Assembly (NCBI GenBank): GCA_029224185.1
Contig: CM055207.1
Location: forward strand, 13,964,291 to 14,028,290
Source of the DNA: Karalla daura
Taxonomy: Eukaryota > Chordata > Actinopteri > Chaetodontiformes > Leiognathidae
Reading direction: 5' to 3'
DNA: 64,000 bases
The position numbers and the translations under genes were made by a program. The stretch's first letter is position 1, and each line of letters opens with the position of its first letter. The notes beneath the pieces are model-generated. The model ran no database searches, was not told the origin of the DNA, and worked only from the letters and a program-made list of their open reading frames with translations. Below are positions 57,810 to 64,000 of this stretch, piece after piece.

Positions 57810-59529
57810 CCCGCTCCGTCCCAGCGTCTCTGCCTGGCTGCTGGTGAGGCGCTCTCAGCTCAACATCCTCTTCCAAAGCCTGCTTCACTCTCGCCGTGTT
57901 CTCCTGCTGTCGGTCATAATAGTGGATGCACCTTTGAGGGAAAACAACCTCAGCCTGCACCACACCTGACCCCGCAACGCTGCCTCAACATCTCGGACTT
58001 TTGCTGAGTGCCAAATGAAGTTGTCTATGTTTTCTGCCTTGGACTCCAGCTGGCTCTCTGTCCTCTGTCAGGGTTAATACACAGCAAATCCTCGCTAAAG
58101 CTCCTCTCTTGCTTCTCGTGTTTGTGTGTGTGAGTGTGCAGCTCAGGTATTAACACTTGGCTGACTTTGCTGAGTGCATTTGTACCGCCCCGCAACCTCC
58201 CAGAATGCTTTGCAGCTTCTAGAAACAACATCAACACACGCGGGCGTGCATCTGTGTGCCATCAGGTGTTACTGTACATATATAGAGAATTTTATACCAT
58301 CCCTGTCTAGATTAGTCCAGACTTTGGACCTAGAAGCTGAAGAACATATAATAATCAATGTCTCAGACCCTATTTTACAACCTTTGTTGGTGTTTCCATC
58401 CAAAACCAAAAGTACGTTGTCATTCTAGGTCTCTTTTAAATGGTAAATGGACTGGTTGTTATATAGTGTTTTTCTACTCTCCATCGCTATCGTGAAATGT
58501 TCATCTGCTTTGACCATTCACACCTGAACACACAGCATCGGAGGCTATTATGGGTTTAGTATTTTGCCTGAAGACTCTTCAACATGTAGGCTGCACTGGG
58601 TTAGGATTTAACCACTGACCCTCTGATCCATAGAGGACCATCCCCTGTGCCACTTGAAGTGTTGCTTCAACCCCCAAAGAAATGTATATGAAGACACTTT
58701 TAACTAAACCAGCATCGGTGCATGGCATTTATAAGGAGGCAATAACAGAATCACAGTAGTTAAGAAAATCAAATCTTTGTGTTTTACTCAACTCTCAGGG
58801 CTCCGGTAAAAACAACTCTTCAACAATCTAGGTCAGAGCGACTTACAGCTGGAAATCTGAAGAAATAAATACAACTGGGAAACGGGAAACAATGTACTGC
58901 CAGCAAAAATAGAACCTAGAGCTCTGATATTATCTGTTCTGCATGCACGTCTGTGGGAATTTGGTACAAGGTACAATAAAAAAATAATATGTCACTAAGA
59001 CTACACAAATAGAAAAAAAACACTATCAAAGCACAGAGGATTCACTTGAATGTAGATGTGGACATTTTGAAAAACATACTTTCAAATTTCTGAGCGGTTT
59101 GACCCCAGCTTGGACCCTGGACAGAGTTCGCATGTACATCTGAACATTTTCTCAAATACTCTGGCTGCCTCCCATGGTCAGAACGATGCATGTTCATCAC
59201 ACTGCATAAGACCCCCTGAAACACCATCTGAGTTTACATTGGGTCAAGAAAATGACTGAATCTTGTTTTCTTCATTGGACAGATTTGACGAACCAGATCT
59301 GAAATGTTAACGGTGCTTTGGACATTTCTGTCATGTTTGGACAAAGTCTGCCTGTGTTTGTGGTCGTCTTTAACATACTGATGTGACAGTGGAAACACGA
59401 TACATTTCCCAAAATGTCAAACTGGTCCTTGAGGTTCGGTGCCAAGAGATGACACTGTATTAACTCTGAGCTCACAAAACGAGCTCAACCCAGCCGGCCC
59501 CGTGCAGAGTCTGTGTCTGTGACTGGGAG
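57810..59529. other. spacer between the AP-2-like and SmgGDS-like genes
   Basis: 1.7 kb separating the upstream stop (59530) from the downstream start (57809). It must contain the 3' UTR of the first gene and the promoter of the second, unless the second starts further upstream. At about 58440-58660 lies a dispersed repeat of the type gttaggatttaaccactgac. I see no CpG island or TATA box that fixes the promoter. Confidence 0.5.
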
Positions 59530-61136
<1,607 letters not shown>

Positions 61137-61689
61137 GTCTTCACTGAAATTTGACCCTTCTAGCTGGAGGAAGCTCTGGAGACTGTAATATTATATTTAT
61201 GTTAGAGACACTTCACTTTCTTTGTGCAGCTTCATGAAGCTTGTGATGACTCATGGCAACACCACAGCAGGTTTTATTCTGGAGGGGGAAAAAAAGAGAA
61301 AAATAATGGTTACTTTATCTTAAAGGTGAATTTATCATCAACAAAGTTTTACTGGCTATAGTTTGTGTTGTAAGTTGTCATGATTTTAGTATGTTATGAA
61401 CAACTGGCTAATAATGTCTCTACATGAAAATTATATTCCCATCTTCATTGTGTCTTTGGACAGTTACAGTGAAAGATGGGCTTATAGTGAGAATTTGATT
61501 TGTTTTATTGATGGTAAACCTACCTGACAGTAAATGGGACAAACGTAAGCAGGTTTAACACAACAACCCCAGAGAGTAAAATACAGTTTATGTAAATTCA
61601 ATATGATCCTACTACTCCAGACAAATAAATTGTATAGTTACAAGATATTTCACATCAGCAGTGTGCCATTGTTGGAAGTAAGTGAACTG

Positions 61690-62030
61690 GTTTCAACCTC
61701 AGGGTCATGTTTTCTCTGTATTTTCTCTTTGCATTGCGATACCCTTGTGCTCCTCTGCTCTTGGAGCCTGTTTACTTTTGCAGTCTTCCCAGTGTTTCCT
61801 GGGCTGATCCGCTCCTCCCCTGGGTCTGTTCACTTCACGCACCCCATCGCTCCTTCTCTCCACCTTCATCTCGGCAGTTAAGTCTGCACTTTAGCCTTTG
61901 TCAGGTCAGATCAGATCTGCCGTGTCTCAGCTTGCTGTTTTCACTGAGGTGTTACAGCTTTTGATTGCCTGCCTGCTGTCTCCTGGCTGTGGGTCCCTCT
62001 GCTCTGATCTCACTGGGACCAAACACGTCA
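61690..62030 (+). repeat. possible decayed retroelement tail
   Basis: T/C-rich sequence (ctcttggagcctgtttactt; gtgtttcctgggctgatccg; gattgcctgcctgctgtctc) similar in texture to fish retroelement tails at 20.5 and 40.6 kb. Tentative. Confidence 0.3.
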
Positions 62031-62199
62031 AGTGAGCCAAATGTTACATTTATTAGTTTAAGGGAGAAAACAAAAAACATTCAGAGTGCAAATAATCCTT
62101 GTTGTTTTACTTTTTTTCCCAAAAGTGTCAACCCGTTCTCCAACGGCGAACTACCAACCCATTGTTGGTTGTGTATCTGAGGGAACAAGCAGTATTTGA

Positions 62200-62575
62200 G
62201 GGGGACCGTCCACAACTTAATCAACTAGTATGGGGATCACAACCTCCACAACAACACCAGGGAGACGAAAGAGTCGGTGACTGATTTCCACAAGGGTGCA
62301 TAAACGCACCGTGCACCTGCTGAGGAGGCCGAGGTCTTTCAGGGTGTATAAGGCACCTGCTGTCTTCCCGCTCCCCTGCTGGGGCTGTGGCAGGTCTGAC
62401 AGGGATACAAACAGGGTGAATAAGCTGGCGAGGAAGGTCAGGTTAGTCCCAGACTGCCCTCTGAACTCCACGGAGGAGGTGGGTGAGAGGAGGACGTTAG
62501 CTTAGCTGATGTCCATTGTGAACAGCACCTCGGACCCTCCAACACAAGCCTTCTTCTTTAAAAAAAAAAAAAATC
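62200..62575 (+). mobile_element. 3' end of a LINE-like element, truncated
   Basis: The + frame at 62296-62505 continues past one stop as LARKVRLVPDC, NSTEEVGERRTL and MSIVNSTSDPPTQAFFF. It is followed by an A run at about 62558-62571. The pattern (a hydrophobic ARK word, then a short acidic patch, an RRxL word, and ISTSDPP-like sequence before the poly(A)) resembles the last residues of fish LINE ORF2 proteins. It is 5'-truncated and inactive. Family not determined. Confidence 0.4.
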
Positions 62576-63600
62576 AAATATTATGACAAATTCAATATTT
62601 CGGAAGTTTCATGCATAATTGAGTAAAGTACTGTGGGTTAGGAGGCACTCCCATAACAATAAAATGGGCACCAGTGATGGTTTCAGAATCATGGCCCAGT
62701 GATTAGCAGCTTTTCCTCTGTTCGCTCAGCTCCTTTCCACCTCCTACATGGCTCTTCATTTAGTGTCACTTGGAGTCTTCTTTTTTAGCCTAATTTAGCA
62801 ACTATGAATGGCTTGTGTACTGGTAAGCGAGTTTTTTTTATTCAGTGCTTTCATAACAACCTCATTTTTCAGACGACCATAGAATTTTTTCTCAGGTTTA
62901 ATGGATACAGGCCAAAGTCTTATCTCGACACTTAAGAAATTCTCAACCTTTTCCCAATGCTCTTGAATTTAACGATAATTAAAAAGAGTGCAGTTGTTTT
63001 TCTGCCAAGACAAATTATCTGTCTTTGTATGATAAAATCCACTCTCCATATTTTTAACAGCTCGAGTACTTATTATAACAAATTGTCTTGACAATGCCCA
63101 CAGAATAATTCTATTCTTAGCCTATTTTTGTAACCCACTTTTAGTTAAACACTGTCTTTTACAAAGTTTTATTGCTACTTACAAACCTATGGATTTACCC
63201 TTGATCGATAAAAGCTTATCTGATTATCTAATAGGTACACGAGGTACTAATAATACGATTTAAGCAATAAGAAAGCCAATACATTCGACAAAACGGGCAT
63301 TTTTTTTGGACTTTCCATCTCTTCATATGCTGCATTGGAACCGTTTAATCGCCTGTAAATTCAACCTGTTGCTTCTCAAAACCATCAAGTGATGCAAAAT
63401 TGACCAACCCCGCTACATGTATGGTCTATAACGTTCATCATGGCTGCCAGGCGGGGCTGTGTCTGGCGGTTTCTCTACGCCAGGCCAGACTCGGTGCAGA
63501 AATGAGGGTACGTGTGCTATTGAAGGCAGCGGTTCTGGACCGGAGAGACCAAAATGTGCGGCTACCCTCTGCTGCTGCCAGTCCCGTCTGCCCCACTCAC

Positions 63601-63720
63601 CGGCTCGCCTCCAGATTCGTCCTAGAAAGACACTGATCCTAGAACGGTCCAAGTCCAAGCCAGCGACATTTTCTCTCCTTCTCTGCTGCTGCTTCGACGG
63701 GTTGCAAATCAGCTGTACGG
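63601..63720 (-). other. probable 5' UTR exon of the AP-2-like gene
   Basis: A strong donor (GAGCCG|gtgagt) lies at 63601/63600 on the - strand, downstream of a GC-box/CCAAT cluster. The exon has a short upstream ORF of 15 codons (ATG at 63669, TAG at 63624-63622) and no frame that could join the next exon as coding, so it would be untranslated. The 5' end is a guess from the promoter elements. Confidence 0.4.
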
Positions 63721-63739
63721 CGGAGAGCAGTAATCTCGC

Positions 63740-63830
63740 TGCTCATTGGTCGAACGACACGTCATTCACACCGCACTCGTTTTTTCATTGGACAGCGTTG
63801 CTGTCTGTACAAAAGAGGGGGCGGTATTTC
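63740..63830 (-). promoter_or_regulatory. probable promoter with GC box and two CCAAT boxes
   Basis: In leftward order: CCGCCCCC (63824-63817) and CCAAT boxes at 63791-63787 and 63749-63745, within CpG-rich sequence and about 90-150 bp upstream of the predicted donor. The boxes are in forward orientation on the - strand, which fits transcription of the AP-2-like gene. There is no TATA box. Confidence 0.5.
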
Positions 63831-64000
63831 CGACAGCGCTTTCCGAATACAACTGGATACGATTATATTCATCGTTTACATCTTTTATGTCACAGATATG
63901 TTAAAATCACTGAATGAAAATTAACTTGTATACTTTGTGTCAAATTAATTCGGTGATTTGTACTTGATTTAGATAGATATATAGATAGATTCCCCCTCTG
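63831..64000. other. right edge, no gene seen
   Basis: AT-rich sequence ending in a short gatagatatatagatagata run (GATA tetranucleotide, about 63970-63990). Confidence 0.5.

Larger units (their letters stand above)
61183..63600 (-). other. probable first intron of the AP-2-like gene, transposon-rich
   Basis: 2.4 kb between the first coding exon and a probable 5' UTR exon. It contains T/C-rich retroelement-like sequence at about 61690-62030 and a LINE-like fragment at about 62200-62560 ending in an A run. The remainder (62580-63400) is AT-rich with nothing recognised. Confidence 0.45.

Noticed and set aside
57712..57963. 83-residue minus-strand frame beginning near 57963 (VVFPQRCIHYYDRQQENT)
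   Set aside because: It starts at GTG and ends past the donor at 57716. Using it would put the next exon out of frame, whereas the ATG at 57809 keeps phase.
63413..63658. 81-residue minus-strand frame as N-terminus of the AP-2-like protein
   Set aside because: It starts at a non-ATG codon, and at the donor 63601 it leaves phase 1, which does not match the phase-2 entry of the next exon.

Overview
The window looks like nuclear DNA from a teleost (probably percomorph) fish. It carries split vertebrate genes with GT/AG introns, very dense (CA)n/(GT)n microsatellites, dispersed fish-type repeats and vertebrate TTAGGG telomeric repeats. There is no sign of operons or prokaryotic signals. I worked by eye without database searches, so identities rest on recognised protein families and on splice phases that join in frame.

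Left end (1-8.4 kb, + strand): the last four coding exons of an NMDA-receptor GluN2C subunit gene (grin2c). They cover the end of the glutamate-binding S2 lobe, the M4 helix and a long C-terminal tail ending in the PDZ ligand ESEV, followed by a 3' UTR of about 1 kb. The intron before the first of these exons contains an interstitial telomeric (TTAGGG)n block, with satellite-like DNA on its left and a pyrimidine-rich tract of nearly 600 bp on its right.

Centre (8.4-52.6 kb): about 44 kb with no gene I can support. It holds more than 25 long dinucleotide arrays, several purine/pyrimidine tracts, old retroelement-like and SINE-like copies, CpG-richer patches, and several AT-rich blocks full of TAAT-type motifs that resemble conserved non-coding elements. 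One of these blocks contains an RFX-type X-box, and a perfect 28-bp palindrome lies elsewhere in the region.

Right end (52.6-64 kb, - strand): two head-to-tail genes that I reconstructed exon by exon. The upstream one (coding 61136 down to 59530, five exons if a probable 5' UTR exon near 63.6 kb is counted) encodes a 400-aa protein. Its middle third resembles the C-terminal DNA-binding/dimerisation domain of transcription factor AP-2, but is very divergent. The downstream one (coding 57809 down to 53251, five exons) encodes a 307-aa armadillo protein. It resembles the N-terminal half of RAP1GDS1/SmgGDS and then runs into a long C-terminal segment I do not recognise. These two genes are the best candidates for something undescribed.

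Nothing suggests that the three genes share a pathway. GluN2C is a synaptic channel subunit, the AP-2-like protein is presumably nuclear, and the SmgGDS-like protein would be predicted to bind small GTPases.
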